Positions 17,836 to 26,858 of a stretch of DNA of 64,000 bases are shown in pieces. The notes beneath the pieces were generated by a model that saw only the letters and a list, made by a program, of their open reading frames with translations, had not been told where the DNA came from and did no database searches. Location: the NCBI RefSeq assembly GCF_901447155.2, contig NZ_LR588415.1, positions 106,885 to 170,884 of the forward strand, written 5' to 3'. This DNA is from Peptoniphilus catoniae. GTDB taxonomy: Bacteria; Bacillota; Clostridia; Tissierellales; Peptoniphilaceae. A program made the position numbers and the translations under genes. Numbering within the stretch: position 1 is the first letter of the stretch; the number at the start of each line of letters is the position of its first letter.

Positions 17836-18655
17836 AAAAGTTATTTTCGGCTACATTTTAATTTTAGTAGGCATACTTCTGCCTCTATATGCCTTTTTGG
17901 GATTGAGTCGAGGGATAGTTTTAGATAAAAGTAAATACGATAGGTTTATGAAAAGTGACGTAAATCAAAACTTGGAAGAGGAAGTAGCGGCCTACAATGA
18001 ATCTTTAGGAGATAAAAGTGTAATTGTTGATCCCTTTGTAACTGAAGATTATGTTTCAGACTATTCATTTATGGAAGACCCTGATGCAGTTTTTTGCTAT
18101 TTGAAGATTCCCAAGCTTGACCTAACTCAACCGGTTTATTTAGATGCTTCTAACAAACACATGGCAATGGGAGTAGGACACATTGAAGGGACAGATTTAC
18201 CCAGTAGAAAAAAGGGAATAAGAACTGCCATTGCAGGACATAGAGGCTACTATGATGCCATAATGTTTCTTCACTTAGACGAACTGGTTGAAGGAGATAG
18301 GGTGTTTTTAGAGTGGCAGGACAAAAGTTTGGAGTATAAGGTGTACGGTAAAGAGATAATAGATCCTTGGGACTGGCAAAAGTTAAATCCTGTTGAGGAC
18401 AAAAATATTTTGACCTTATTAACCTGTGATCCTCTTCTTCCACCAAGACCAAAAAGGCTTTTAGTAAATGCTGAGCTTGTAGAAGAAGATAAGGAAGCAT
18501 TAGTTGTAGACAGTGAACCGGAGGAAAAAGTATCAGTTAAGGTAAAGCGTGTCAACAATATTATACTTGCGACAACAGGAGTCCTTGCACTTGCCTTTTG
18601 TATAAGTTTATTTAAGTTTATAATTTATTTGAAAAAGGGAAAGTCTCTAAAATGA
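17825..18655 (+). CDS. srtC: Class C sortase, third of three, divergent from the other two
   Basis: A 276-residue sortase with membrane helix at ~6-25, lid DPF at 69-71, catalytic His139 (AGHRG), Cys201 (TLLTC) and Arg211 (RLLV), an acidic linker and a C-terminal membrane helix (~243-268). It is clearly less similar to the first two: no WPF, a different HIEGTDLP segment and a different lid. It overlaps the second sortase gene by 11 bases. A division of labour, such as tip attachment or wall anchoring versus shaft polymerisation, is likely but inferred. Confidence 0.92.
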   Translation: MRNRKVIFGYILILVGILLPLYAFLGLSRGIVLDKSKYDRFMKSDVNQNLEEEVAAYNESLGDKSVIVDPFVTEDYVSDYSFMEDPDAVFCYLKIPKLDLTQPVYLDASNKHMAMGVGHIEGTDLPSRKKGIRTAIAGHRGYYDAIMFLHLDELVEGDRVFLEWQDKSLEYKVYGKEIIDPWDWQKLNPVEDKNILTLLTCDPLLPPRPKRLLVNAELVEEDKEALVVDSEPEEKVSVKVKRVNNIILATTGVLALAFCISLFKFIIYLKKGKSLK

Positions 18656-18665
18656 TTTTAATTTT

Positions 18666-18706
18666 ATCGACATGAAAGGTGAAAACTTTTTGTGTCGATA
18701 TTTTTT
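18666..18706 (+). terminator. Terminator of the sortase operon (copy 1 of a duplicated element)
   Basis: ATCGACA/TGTCGAT outer stem with AAAG/CTTT inside, followed by ATTTTTT. The same ~40-bp element with one base changed in the loop occurs after the SLH-protein gene at 23669-23709. Confidence 0.85.
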
Positions 18707-18746
18707 GTTTTATGGTGAAGATATGTAATTTGTATTGGGAGTTGTT

Positions 18747-18942
18747 AGTCATTTCGACTGAACTTCATTTTTAGTCATTTCGACCGAGCGAATGCGAACC
18801 CCTTCCCCAGTCATTTCGACTGGAGTGAATGCAATGAGCGAAACGGAGAAATCTCTCTTCTGTATTGAGATCTCTCCATGCGTTCACTTCGTTCACTTAG
18901 TCGAGATGACAGGTTTTGTAATAGTCCCTTAGTCTAGATGAC
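18747..18942. repeat. Dispersed palindromic repeat, copy A
   Basis: Three tandem left-end units (GTCATTTCGAC-type at 18748, 18773 and 18810), then a long imperfect palindrome: GGAGAAATCTC faces GAGATCTCTCC, and GTCATTTCGACT faces AGTCGAGATGAC (one mismatch), with degenerate right-end units to 18942. Richer in G+C than the flanks and non-coding. Related copies lie at 23748, 28111, 28346 and 28432. The rest of the 453-base gap before the next gene is AT-rich with no other feature except a weak promoter-like TTTACA/TATGGT pair near 19030-19055. Confidence 0.85.
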
Positions 18943-19108
18943 TACAACTCTAGACAGCAATATTTATACAGCTACAATTTTTTATCTTTGTTGAAAATAA
19001 GTGATTAAGATTAATAAGATATACATTTTACAAAGGAAAAGACTTTTTTATGGTATCATATTAGATAAAGTGATTTATAATTTTTAATTTATAAGAAGGT
19101 GTGAGAAA

Positions 19109-22100
19109 GTGAAGAAAAACTTTGAAAGATTAACTTCAATAGTTTTAGCATTTCTTATGGTAATTTCTATGACGGATTTTGTTTTTGCCACAGGTAGGAA
19201 TCCCATAAAAGATGTTGATTACTATGTAGATGATTTTGGTAAGGGTCCTGAAGCTCCCGATATGATAAGAGTAGATTCTGAAATCTATGAGGAAGCTATG
19301 CAATCTGAAGATTCAAAGAATCCTTGGATAAGACCGGAAGTAGGATATAGCTTACAGCAGCCTATGAGAGGTCCTGCTGTTAGAGAGAGAATAGAAATAA
19401 ATTCCAAGGAAGATTTTTTAAAGCTTTGGAATACGACGGAATATTATAGCGGTTTTGGCGGTTCAGCCTATCAACCGGGTCCTGGTTATGATAAGGGAGA
19501 TGCTTGGCATCACGGAGTTAAGAACAAGGATATTGTTTTAAATACAAACATTACTGTATCTTCCGATGAAATCAATGGACCGATTCCGGAGAATGAACAC
19601 GACCCCATTAACAATATAGGCTTAGGTATGGACTCTTGTAATTTTTACGGAAACAATCATACTATTACCGTAACCAAGGGTATGAGAGATATCTATCCCC
19701 TATTTGGAGATATCAACAACAGAGAAGATCATGAAAATTCCAGAGAAATAAAGGACTTAAATATTGTCTATGAAGGTGATGTTGTCGGCTCCGCTTTTGC
19801 AAGAAATTTATACAGCTATATTTACAAATTTGGCGATGATGATATTACTGATTACAAAATTTCAAATATTAATGTCGATGTAAAGGGAAGCATTCTTCCA
19901 TATGTTACCTTGGATTATGCCAGTGACTATTCTTCCAGAGAAGATATTGACAAAAGCATCTATACAAGCTGGGACTCCCGTGTGGATACGGAAAACTTTG
20001 CAGTAGGTATGGCCTATTACCTTAGCAATGTGGAAATTGACGGATACAATTTGAATGTTAAAGGAAATATAGGCTCCAAAGAATTACAAAAACATCCACT
20101 TGCCAAAACGGAGCTTGTCCATTCGATAGCGGCGGGATTATTTTATAATAAAAGTATGTCTACTTATTATATCTTCCCGGAAAGTAGAAATATCAATATC
20201 AATGTAGGTGGAGGAATTTATTCTCACTCCAACAACTATAGAGCGGAATCATATGGCATCGCTATGGATGCACAAAACAAACGCTTTTACAACGTAAGCT
20301 TAAGAGTTGGACAAGATATTGAGGCAGTGGCTGAAGGTGTAATGAGGTCAACAGCGAAATACGGCGGCTACTATGATCCGTCCGCTGCTATAGGGTTTGC
20401 AAAGACCTTTCACCATTTAGAGAATGCAAACATAAATATCGGTGGTTCGATTAAATCCTTAAACGATACAGATGTAGATATGAAGACATGTGCGGCAGGG
20501 CTTGGTATATGGGATTATATAAATGCTTATAAGAAGCCGGGAGAGAAGGGAATAACCGACAAAAACAGTCTGGAAAAACATCCCCTCACTGTTAAAAATG
20601 TAGAGTTAAATGTAGGCGGAGATGTCTATGCGGAATCGACCAAAAACCCAAGGCATAAAGAAAATGTCATAGGCACTGAAGCTGTAGGCGGAATGCTTAA
20701 TACTGTAAACTCCGGCTTTATCAGTTTCGAAGATTTTTCAGATAATAAAATAAAAATAAATGGAGATATTATCGCTAAGTCAAACTATGGTAAAGGTATA
20801 AAAAATGCTTTTTCTCGTGCGGCTCTTTGGGGCTACTTTGTAGGAAATAACAATGAGTTTTCCGCAAAGTCAATCCAATCAGTCGCAAAAGATAATTTTG
20901 CCTATGCTGCACCTTATATCCACTATTTGAAGGGAGAAGGAAACAAGGTAAATGTACCCGGGGGCATCACCATTGATTCCCTAGAAGACTATGCCGGCGG
21001 TGTAGCCTTTAATGTGACGGAATACGATGGAAATAAGAACATGACAAATGTAGGTCCAATTAAGACGACACACCCTGCAGAAGTGGGAGGCTTTGCAGCT
21101 GAGATCTGCGCCCATAAAAACCATAAAGATCCGAAGAATACCGGCGGGATATACGCTTATGTTGCCCCGGTGGTTAAGAATGTTCACATTGTACCTGACA
21201 TTATTGTAAACTCCGACGGAGAAAATTATAAAGGCAAGGTTTGGTTTGGCGGGTTTGTCGGATATAATACCGGCACTATTGAAAACTGCAGTGTCAAACT
21301 TAAAGATCCCATCGTTTTTAAGGTATCGCAAGATGCTAAGGTGGGTGGCTTTGCCGGACAAAGTAATGGAGAGATTTTAAATTCTTCCGCTTGTATCAAG
21401 TCCATCGAAGTCGACGGCGGAGGAAACAACCTAAATGTTGCAGGATTTACAGCCTATGCCAATGGTGATATCATTAAAAACTCATCTACTTTCGTCAACG
21501 ATTCCATTAAAGTGACCAACGGAAATTACGTCAACGTCGGTGGCTTTAGAGGAATTGCCTTTGATTGTATCGATGATAACAATTCAGCACAAGTGGGGGA
21601 AGACATAACTGCAGGTCAAAATACAGGTCCTGTAACTGTTGCAGGATATGCCGGAAAGATTCAAGCACATTCCGGAAAATTAAATTCTGAGGTGAAAAAC
21701 TCAACAGCCTTAGTTTTTGGAGATGTAAAAGGACAAACAACAGCACCTTCTTTTAATGCTCAAGGAGCTCCTTTATTAAGAAACACAAGTGCAGGTTTTA
21801 TCGGAGTCGTTCAAGGAAAAGTGTTCCAAGACCCAAGTGGACAAATAGGCGTACGTCCGGTGGATATTTTCGACTCTGTGGCTTATGTGGGCGGAAAGAT
21901 GTTTTCCGACTATCCCGATAAAAACAGAATAAACGGATCCGTGGGAATACTTTTCGGAGGAAGATTGAGAGGCTTTACAGTTATTGCAAATTACACTGAC
22001 GACAGTATTCAAAATGTTATTACCGCCAACAATTACCTGGAGAGTATAGGTTTTTCAGAATTTGATGACAATGCCAATTACTATGTAGAAGTAAAAGACG

Positions 22101-23632
22101 GCAAACGTACAGCTTGGCCAATTTATGTGTCCGATCAACCTGACGGATCACAAAGCTTCGACAAGACTAACCCTGATAAACCTGTCGGAGAAATCACTAT
22201 TGCACCGAGAATTTTCCAAAAAGATTATTGGGAACAAAATGCAAGTGAAGACAAAGTAAAACTTCCTTACGAAAAATTTGATTACGTTACGAATGACGGT
22301 GGATTGACCTTGGAAGGATTCTCGAAAGATAAAGATTCCATCGCAAAAGGCGGCGATTTTTCAAAGGCGACTCTAGAAAAATACTGTGTGCGCCATATGG
22401 CAATTAGAAATAACAAAATTACCTATGATATATTTGGAATAAGGGGACCTATAAATAGTGCTACAGTTATATTCGATCTTAACTACCTAAAGGATGATGG
22501 AAGCCCTGCAGGAACTTTAGATTCTATAGATACTCCAAAAGGTTTAGCTTTAGGAGCTAGCTTCCCTTCAATGCCTATGCGTCAAGGATATAGATTCCTA
22601 GGCTGGAATACAGAAGCTGACGGAAAGGGAACTATGTTTACCGATGCAACAGTCGTAGATAAAGATTTAACAGTTTATGCACAATGGAAAAAGGATGAAG
22701 CAGAAACTGTAATTGTTGAGTTTGATAAAAACGATCCATCTCCTAATATAATTAACAGGATAAAAGTAGAACCGGGACAAAGCTTAGGCGAAAAATTCCC
22801 AATGGCACCTGAAAGAGACGGATACAGATTTATAGAATGGAACACAAGCCATGACGGACGCGGCAAAACCTTTACTTGGGATACTATAGTAAATGAAAAC
22901 ATCAAAGTTTATGCAATTTGGAATCAAAAATCCTCAGGCGGTTTTAGAGATCACTATGTACCTTTAGAAAAGACAGAGGAAAAAACTGAAAGCCACAAGG
23001 CATATATAGAGGGCTATCCTGACACTACTATAAGACCCGAAGGCAACATGACAAGAGCAGAAGCAATTACAATTGTGGTAAGATTACAGGGATATATTTT
23101 GACAGACGGTACAAACACAGTCTTTTCAGATACAGAAAAAGATTCATGGTACAATAAATATATTAATGCAGCTTACAGCGCAGGTATCCTGGAAGAAAAA
23201 GCAGGAGACAAAATAAGACCTGATGACAATATTACAAGAGCCGAGCTGGCAAAGCTTATCTCCTATATAGACAAGAAAAATGACAAAAACATAGAAGCAC
23301 CTTTTGGAGATATTAAGGGCCATAAATATGAAAGTGAAATTAATCAGGCCTATAATAACGGTAGAATAAAGGGATATCCTGATGGAAGTTTCCGCCCTGA
23401 TGGAGATATAACGAGGTCTGAAGTAGCTGCAATAATAAATCGTCTTTACTACAGAAGCCCTGACAAGAAGTATATAGACGACAATCAAGCTTTTATAAAA
23501 CAATTTAAGGACTTAGAAAAAAGTCACTGGGCATATTATGAACTTGTTGAAGCATATGAGGGTCATGAATATGTAAGAGTTTATAATATTATGGAAAATT
23601 GGAAGAGTTTAATTAAGAATCAGGTAAAGTAG
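19109..23632 (+). CDS. S-layer-homology surface protein with GLUG-like and InlB B-repeat domains
   Basis: A 1,507-residue secreted protein. Signal peptide ~1-28 (LAFLMVISMTDFVFA). Residues ~150-700 are Gly/Asn-rich and beta-rich (recurring NVGGDI/NIGGSIK strands), suggesting a beta-helix or beta-solenoid. GLUG-like repeats (VGGFVGYNTGTIENC, VGGFAGQSNGEILNS and others) span ~710-860. Two Listeria-Bacteroides/InlB B-repeats lie at ~1119-1192 and ~1200-1272 (GYRFLGWNT, GYRFIEWNT). Three SLH domains at ~1295-1450 bind secondary wall polymer. GTG start. It is anchored by SLH, not a sorting signal, so it is not a pilus sortase substrate. Codon use in ~19,900-22,430 (CGN arginine, TCG/GCG codons) differs from the 3' part. 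Ligand unknown. Confidence 0.85.
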   Translation: MKKNFERLTSIVLAFLMVISMTDFVFATGRNPIKDVDYYVDDFGKGPEAPDMIRVDSEIYEEAMQSEDSKNPWIRPEVGYSLQQPMRGPAVRERIEINSKEDFLKLWNTTEYYSGFGGSAYQPGPGYDKGDAWHHGVKNKDIVLNTNITVSSDEINGPIPENEHDPINNIGLGMDSCNFYGNNHTITVTKGMRDIYPLFGDINNREDHENSREIKDLNIVYEGDVVGSAFARNLYSYIYKFGDDDITDYKISNINVDVKGSILPYVTLDYASDYSSREDIDKSIYTSWDSRVDTENFAVGMAYYLSNVEIDGYNLNVKGNIGSKELQKHPLAKTELVHSIAAGLFYNKSMSTYYIFPESRNININVGGGIYSHSNNYRAESYGIAMDAQNKRFYNVSLRVGQDIEAVAEGVMRSTAKYGGYYDPSAAIGFAKTFHHLENANINIGGSIKSLNDTDVDMKTCAAGLGIWDYINAYKKPGEKGITDKNSLEKHPLTVKNVELNVGGDVYAESTKNPRHKENVIGTEAVGGMLNTVNSGFISFEDFSDNKIKINGDIIAKSNYGKGIKNAFSRAALWGYFVGNNNEFSAKSIQSVAKDNFAYAAPYIHYLKGEGNKVNVPGGITIDSLEDYAGGVAFNVTEYDGNKNMTNVGPIKTTHPAEVGGFAAEICAHKNHKDPKNTGGIYAYVAPVVKNVHIVPDIIVNSDGENYKGKVWFGGFVGYNTGTIENCSVKLKDPIVFKVSQDAKVGGFAGQSNGEILNSSACIKSIEVDGGGNNLNVAGFTAYANGDIIKNSSTFVNDSIKVTNGNYVNVGGFRGIAFDCIDDNNSAQVGEDITAGQNTGPVTVAGYAGKIQAHSGKLNSEVKNSTALVFGDVKGQTTAPSFNAQGAPLLRNTSAGFIGVVQGKVFQDPSGQIGVRPVDIFDSVAYVGGKMFSDYPDKNRINGSVGILFGGRLRGFTVIANYTDDSIQNVITANNYLESIGFSEFDDNANYYVEVKDGKRTAWPIYVSDQPDGSQSFDKTNPDKPVGEITIAPRIFQKDYWEQNASEDKVKLPYEKFDYVTNDGGLTLEGFSKDKDSIAKGGDFSKATLEKYCVRHMAIRNNKITYDIFGIRGPINSATVIFDLNYLKDDGSPAGTLDSIDTPKGLALGASFPSMPMRQGYRFLGWNTEADGKGTMFTDATVVDKDLTVYAQWKKDEAETVIVEFDKNDPSPNIINRIKVEPGQSLGEKFPMAPERDGYRFIEWNTSHDGRGKTFTWDTIVNENIKVYAIWNQKSSGGFRDHYVPLEKTEEKTESHKAYIEGYPDTTIRPEGNMTRAEAITIVVRLQGYILTDGTNTVFSDTEKDSWYNKYINAAYSAGILEEKAGDKIRPDDNITRAELAKLISYIDKKNDKNIEAPFGDIKGHKYESEINQAYNNGRIKGYPDGSFRPDGDITRSEVAAIINRLYYRSPDKKYIDDNQAFIKQFKDLEKSHWAYYELVEAYEGHEYVRVYNIMENWKSLIKNQVK

Positions 23633-23668
23633 AAAAGCAATTAGGTTTATATTAGAAATTTAGCTTAT

Positions 23669-23709
23669 ATCGACATGAAAGGTTAAAACTTTTTGTGTCG
23701 ATATTTTTG
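23669..23709 (+). terminator. Terminator of the SLH-protein gene (copy 2 of a duplicated element)
   Basis: Same ATCGACA...TGTCGAT hairpin and T-run as at 18666-18706, differing by one base in the stem-loop; similarity continues weakly into the following ~20 bases. Confidence 0.85.
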
Positions 23710-23747
23710 TGTTATGGTAGAAAGGATAATTAAATTTTATATATTAA

Positions 23748-23899
23748 GGAATTTCGACTAAACGTTCTTTTTACCCAGTTATCTTGAGGGGCCCTCCACT
23801 CCCAGTCATTTCGACCGAGCAAAGCGAGTGGAGAAATCTCACTTTTAAACCCGAGATCTCTCCATGCAGTCGCTGCGCTCCTTTAGTCGAGATGACTGA
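23748..23899. repeat. Dispersed palindromic repeat, copy B
   Basis: Degenerate left units followed by a full palindrome at 23813-23899 (CAGTCATTTCGACC facing AGTCGAGATGACTG, with GGAGAAATCTC facing GAGATCTCTCC). Lies directly after the duplicated terminator, as copy A does. Fills the gap between the SLH gene and the DUF1275 gene. Confidence 0.85.
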
Positions 23900-23953
23900 C
23901 TTCTAAAAAATCAATTAGTCGGTCCGGTTATTTACACGTTTATTTTTATTTTG

Positions 23954-23962
23954 TGTTATACT
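23954..23962 (+). promoter_or_regulatory. Extended -10 promoter of the DUF1275 gene
   Basis: TG-T-TATACT is an extended -10 element; no well-spaced -35 (TTTACA is 20 bp upstream). A start near 23969 would leave a leader of ~13 nt containing GGGAGGAG. Confidence 0.5.
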
Positions 23963-23981
23963 TTCTCCGGGAGGAGTCTTT

Positions 23982-24659
23982 ATGAGTAAAAAGGTTCAAA
24001 TGTCTGAAACAATTTCAATAGGTACTCTACTTGCTCTATCAGGTGGGCTTATGGATGCCTACTCTTATATTTTTAGAGATCATGTTTTTGCCAATGCTCA
24101 AACGGGAAATATAATTTTATTTGGTGTCAATTTGTCTCAAGGTGATTTTCAAAGCGCTTTTAAGTATTTTTGCCCCATAGTTGCTTTTGCTTTTGGAATT
24201 ATTTTGTCTGAGGTTTTAAGAAGTTTCGGCAACAAATACGGACTTCATTGGAGGCAGATCGGGGTGCTTTTTGAAATTTTAATTTTATCTGCTGTGGCTT
24301 TTATCTCAACTGACTATAATTTGTTGGCAAATAGTTTAACTTCCCTTGCCTGTGGTATTCAGGTTCAGGCTTTTAAAAAGATCTATTCAAATTCTATAGC
24401 TACTACTATGTGTATAGGCAATTTAAGAAGTGGAACGGAAAATTTTTACAGATTTGTAGTTAATGGCAATAGGGTCCATTTAAAGAAGGCTTTTCTATAT
24501 TATGGTATAATCCTTTGCTTTGTAACAGGGGCTATTATGGGAAATGTTTTTATTAAACTTTTTGAAGCTAAGGCTATTCTTTCAAGCTCTTTTATTCTGT
24601 TTATTGCTTTTCTTTTAATGTTTTTAGAGGATGTGGATCCCATTGTTCCTTATAAATAG
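23982..24659 (+). CDS. YoaK/DUF1275 family membrane protein
   Basis: A 225-residue integral membrane protein of the DUF1275 (YoaK) family, recognisable from the N-terminal block with SGGLMDAYSYIFRDHVFANA and QTGNI, about six hydrophobic segments and the late CIGNLRSGTENF block. Its molecular function is not established. ATG with GGGAGGAG 9 bases upstream, own promoter, and a bidirectional terminator after it, so it is a single-gene unit. Confidence 0.88.
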   Translation: MSKKVQMSETISIGTLLALSGGLMDAYSYIFRDHVFANAQTGNIILFGVNLSQGDFQSAFKYFCPIVAFAFGIILSEVLRSFGNKYGLHWRQIGVLFEILILSAVAFISTDYNLLANSLTSLACGIQVQAFKKIYSNSIATTMCIGNLRSGTENFYRFVVNGNRVHLKKAFLYYGIILCFVTGAIMGNVFIKLFEAKAILSSSFILFIAFLLMFLEDVDPIVPYK

Positions 24660-24699
24660 AAAAGGCTTAACCAACAATAGGTTAAAGCCTTTATTTTAT
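24660..24699. terminator. Bidirectional terminator between convergent genes
   Basis: AAAGGCTTAACC pairs with GGTTAAAGCCTTT (one bulged A), flanked by A-rich and T-rich runs on the two sides, so it can serve both the plus-strand DUF1275 gene and the minus-strand CmpB-like gene. Confidence 0.8.
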
Positions 24700-25487
24700 T
24701 TGTCTTTTAACATGTTTTTTATTCTATTAATCTGATAATCTCTGTCTTCTAAATCTTTAATAAGGTTAGGGAAGGCTTTAAGTATTCTCTTTTCTCCAAA
24801 TTTATCAAATCTTTTTTTAAACTCCTTGCTTCTTTCGTCAAATTCTTTTACCCTTTGCATATTTTTAATTTCGTCTTTTTTATTCTCCAAGCTTATGGTT
24901 CTGTCATAGACTCTTTCACCTATATCGTCTGAAACTTTTCTAATGTCGCTGCCTATTTTGGCTGAAAGCTTAAGTTTTTTGTTAAGGCCTATTAAGGTGT
25001 TTATGGTACTGATAAAGTCCGCTATAAATAAAATGATAAGAAAGCCTTCAAGGTAGGTTAAAAGTTTAAGGGGTATAAGGGCTACCATATCTTTTATAAC
25101 AGGGTGAACGGCTTCGTGAATAAGAAAGCAAAACATACCCCAGATAATGGAAAACTCCAAACATATATAACCGCCAAGGTTAAGTCTTCTGTCAGAGTAG
25201 TCCCACCATCTTTTGTGAAAAATCTTTTCCAGGATAAAGCCTGCGATAAATTCAATTGTCGATGCTATAAGTATGGAGCCAAGAAAAAGAATCAACTTAT
25301 TTTTCTCTGCTATGTCGCTTAAAAGATAAATAACGGAGCAGGCACCAAAGCCGTAAATGGGGCAGTAGGGTCCGTTTAAAAATCCTCTGTTTATAAATCT
25401 GCCTCGATGAATTGCCTGAAAGCTTACTTCTACTACCCAACCCATAAAGGCATAGATAAAAAAGTAACTGAGATAATATTTTTCCAT
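24696..25487 (-). CDS. CmpB-like putative ABC-transporter permease family membrane protein
   Basis: A 263-residue protein of the PF06541 type (often labelled putative ABC transporter permease). Diagnostic features are the N-terminal YFFIYAFMGWVVEVSF segment, GRFINRGFLNGPYCPIYG, and the WDYS motif near residue 95, with about five membrane segments, then a charged, probably coiled cytoplasmic tail from ~180. No ATP-binding partner is nearby, so a transport role is unproven. It starts 34 bases after lysA and may be read through from it. Confidence 0.8.
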   Translation of the reverse strand: MEKYYLSYFFIYAFMGWVVEVSFQAIHRGRFINRGFLNGPYCPIYGFGACSVIYLLSDIAEKNKLILFLGSILIASTIEFIAGFILEKIFHKRWWDYSDRRLNLGGYICLEFSIIWGMFCFLIHEAVHPVIKDMVALIPLKLLTYLEGFLIILFIADFISTINTLIGLNKKLKLSAKIGSDIRKVSDDIGERVYDRTISLENKKDEIKNMQRVKEFDERSKEFKKRFDKFGEKRILKAFPNLIKDLEDRDYQINRIKNMLKDK

Positions 25488-25521
25488 AATGACCTACTTT
25501 CTATTTAAGTTTAAATTTGAT

Positions 25522-26772
25522 TTAAAAGGCCAGATCTTTATAGTCCTGTCTTTTAACTGCAAGGTAATGGTTTGAATTTTCCGTAAAGACTACTGCCGGT
25601 CGTCTTAGGGAATTGTAGTTTGAAGACATGGAAAATCCATAGGCTCCTGTGGACTTTATAAGTATAAGATCTTCTGATTCAATTTGCGGAAGCTTAATAT
25701 CTTTTATAAGTATATCTCCGGACTCGCAGCACTTACCGCAAAGTGTAACTGTTTCTATAGAATCTTCATCAGTCTTATTGGCTACCAGGGCGGTGTACTT
25801 GGCGCCATAAAGAGCGGGCCTTATGTTATCCGTCATGCCACCGTCAAGGGCAACGTATTTTCTTATGCCCTTAATATCTTTAATATTACCTACTGTGTAA
25901 AGGGTTGATCCGGCTTCACCAACTATACTTCTTCCCGGCTCTATTGTAACTGATGGAGTATTGTCGGCGAAATGGCCTTTAAGCTTCTCCATAACAGGGT
26001 CAAGGAAGTAGGAGTAGGGCTTTCTCTTCTCATCAGTATAGTTAATGCCAAAGCCGCCTCCTATATTTAGTTCTTTTATATAGCTTCCTGTAAGGTCTTT
26101 TGTCTTTTCAATAAGGTCTATAGCAATATCAGTGGCTTTTAAATAAACAGTGTTGTCGAAAAGCTGAGAGCCTAGGTGGTAGTGGTAGCCGATAAAGTTA
26201 ATAAAGGGATCATTTTTTAGCTTTTTAACCTCTTCTAAAACATCTATAAGGTTAAAGCCGAATTTTGAATCAACCATAGCAGTTTGAATGTACTTGTGAG
26301 TTTTTGTATCCACTCCCGGTGTTATTCTAAAAAGTACATTTGTCTTAGTAGAATATTTTTTGCAGGCTCTTTCTATCATTTCAACTTCACCTGAGCCGTC
26401 GACTATAATTTTCCCCACGCCATTTTTTACAGCCATATCTATTTCTTCATAGAGTTTATTATTTCCGTTAAATTCTATTTTTTTGGGATCAAAGCCAGAT
26501 GCCAAGGCTATGTAAAGCTCTCCCGAGCTTACTACATCAAGATTTAGACCTTCCTTTGCAATAATATCAAGAAGGCTTTTGCAGATAAAGGCCTTAGCAG
26601 CATAGGATACTGTGGTATTTTCGTATTTATTTAAAAAATCTTTTTTTAATTCGCTTATTCTATCCTTTATATCATTTACTGAATAGATATAAAGGGGAGT
26701 GCCATATTCTTTTTTTAATTCTGTAACACTTACTCCGTCAATATGTAAAATATTATCCTTTTTAGTAAACAT
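25522..26772 (-). CDS. lysA: Diaminopimelate decarboxylase
   Basis: PLP enzyme that converts meso-diaminopimelate to L-lysine. The 416-residue protein has the PLP lysine in SYAAKAF, the glycine loop NIGGGFGI, EPGRS for phosphate binding and the substrate motif CCESGD, as in the alanine-racemase-fold decarboxylases. The ATG at 26772 is 6 bases after AAGGAGG; an ATG two codons earlier abuts the ribosome site. No other lysine-pathway gene is in the window. Arginine/ornithine decarboxylases share the fold, but CCESGD and the length favour LysA. Confidence 0.92.
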   Translation of the reverse strand: MFTKKDNILHIDGVSVTELKKEYGTPLYIYSVNDIKDRISELKKDFLNKYENTTVSYAAKAFICKSLLDIIAKEGLNLDVVSSGELYIALASGFDPKKIEFNGNNKLYEEIDMAVKNGVGKIIVDGSGEVEMIERACKKYSTKTNVLFRITPGVDTKTHKYIQTAMVDSKFGFNLIDVLEEVKKLKNDPFINFIGYHYHLGSQLFDNTVYLKATDIAIDLIEKTKDLTGSYIKELNIGGGFGINYTDEKRKPYSYFLDPVMEKLKGHFADNTPSVTIEPGRSIVGEAGSTLYTVGNIKDIKGIRKYVALDGGMTDNIRPALYGAKYTALVANKTDEDSIETVTLCGKCCESGDILIKDIKLPQIESEDLILIKSTGAYGFSMSSNYNSLRRPAVVFTENSNHYLAVKRQDYKDLAF

Positions 26773-26795
26773 AATCATCCTCCTTACATTTTTTC

Positions 26796-26804
26796 ATTAT
26801 ACCA
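26796..26804 (-). promoter_or_regulatory. Extended -10 promoter of lysA
   Basis: On the minus strand TG-G-TATAAT forms a perfect extended -10 (TATAAT at 26796-26801), about 24 bases before the start codon. The -35 region is weak. Confidence 0.6.
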
Positions 26805-26822
26805 AATAAAAATTTGTAATAT

Positions 26823-26849
26823 AAAAAAACTCCGTAAAAAACGGAGTTA
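26823..26849 (-). terminator. Terminator of the polysaccharide deacetylase gene
   Basis: AACTCCGT/ACGGAGTT stem with a short A/T loop; on the minus strand it is followed by a run of seven T. It separates the deacetylase gene from lysA, which has its own promoter. Confidence 0.85.
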
Positions 26850-26858
26850 ATTTTGTCT

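Noticed and set aside
18150-18558. Minus-strand open frames opposite the third sortase
   Set aside because: The sortase frame carries all catalytic motifs; the opposite frames have no ribosome sites or family resemblance.
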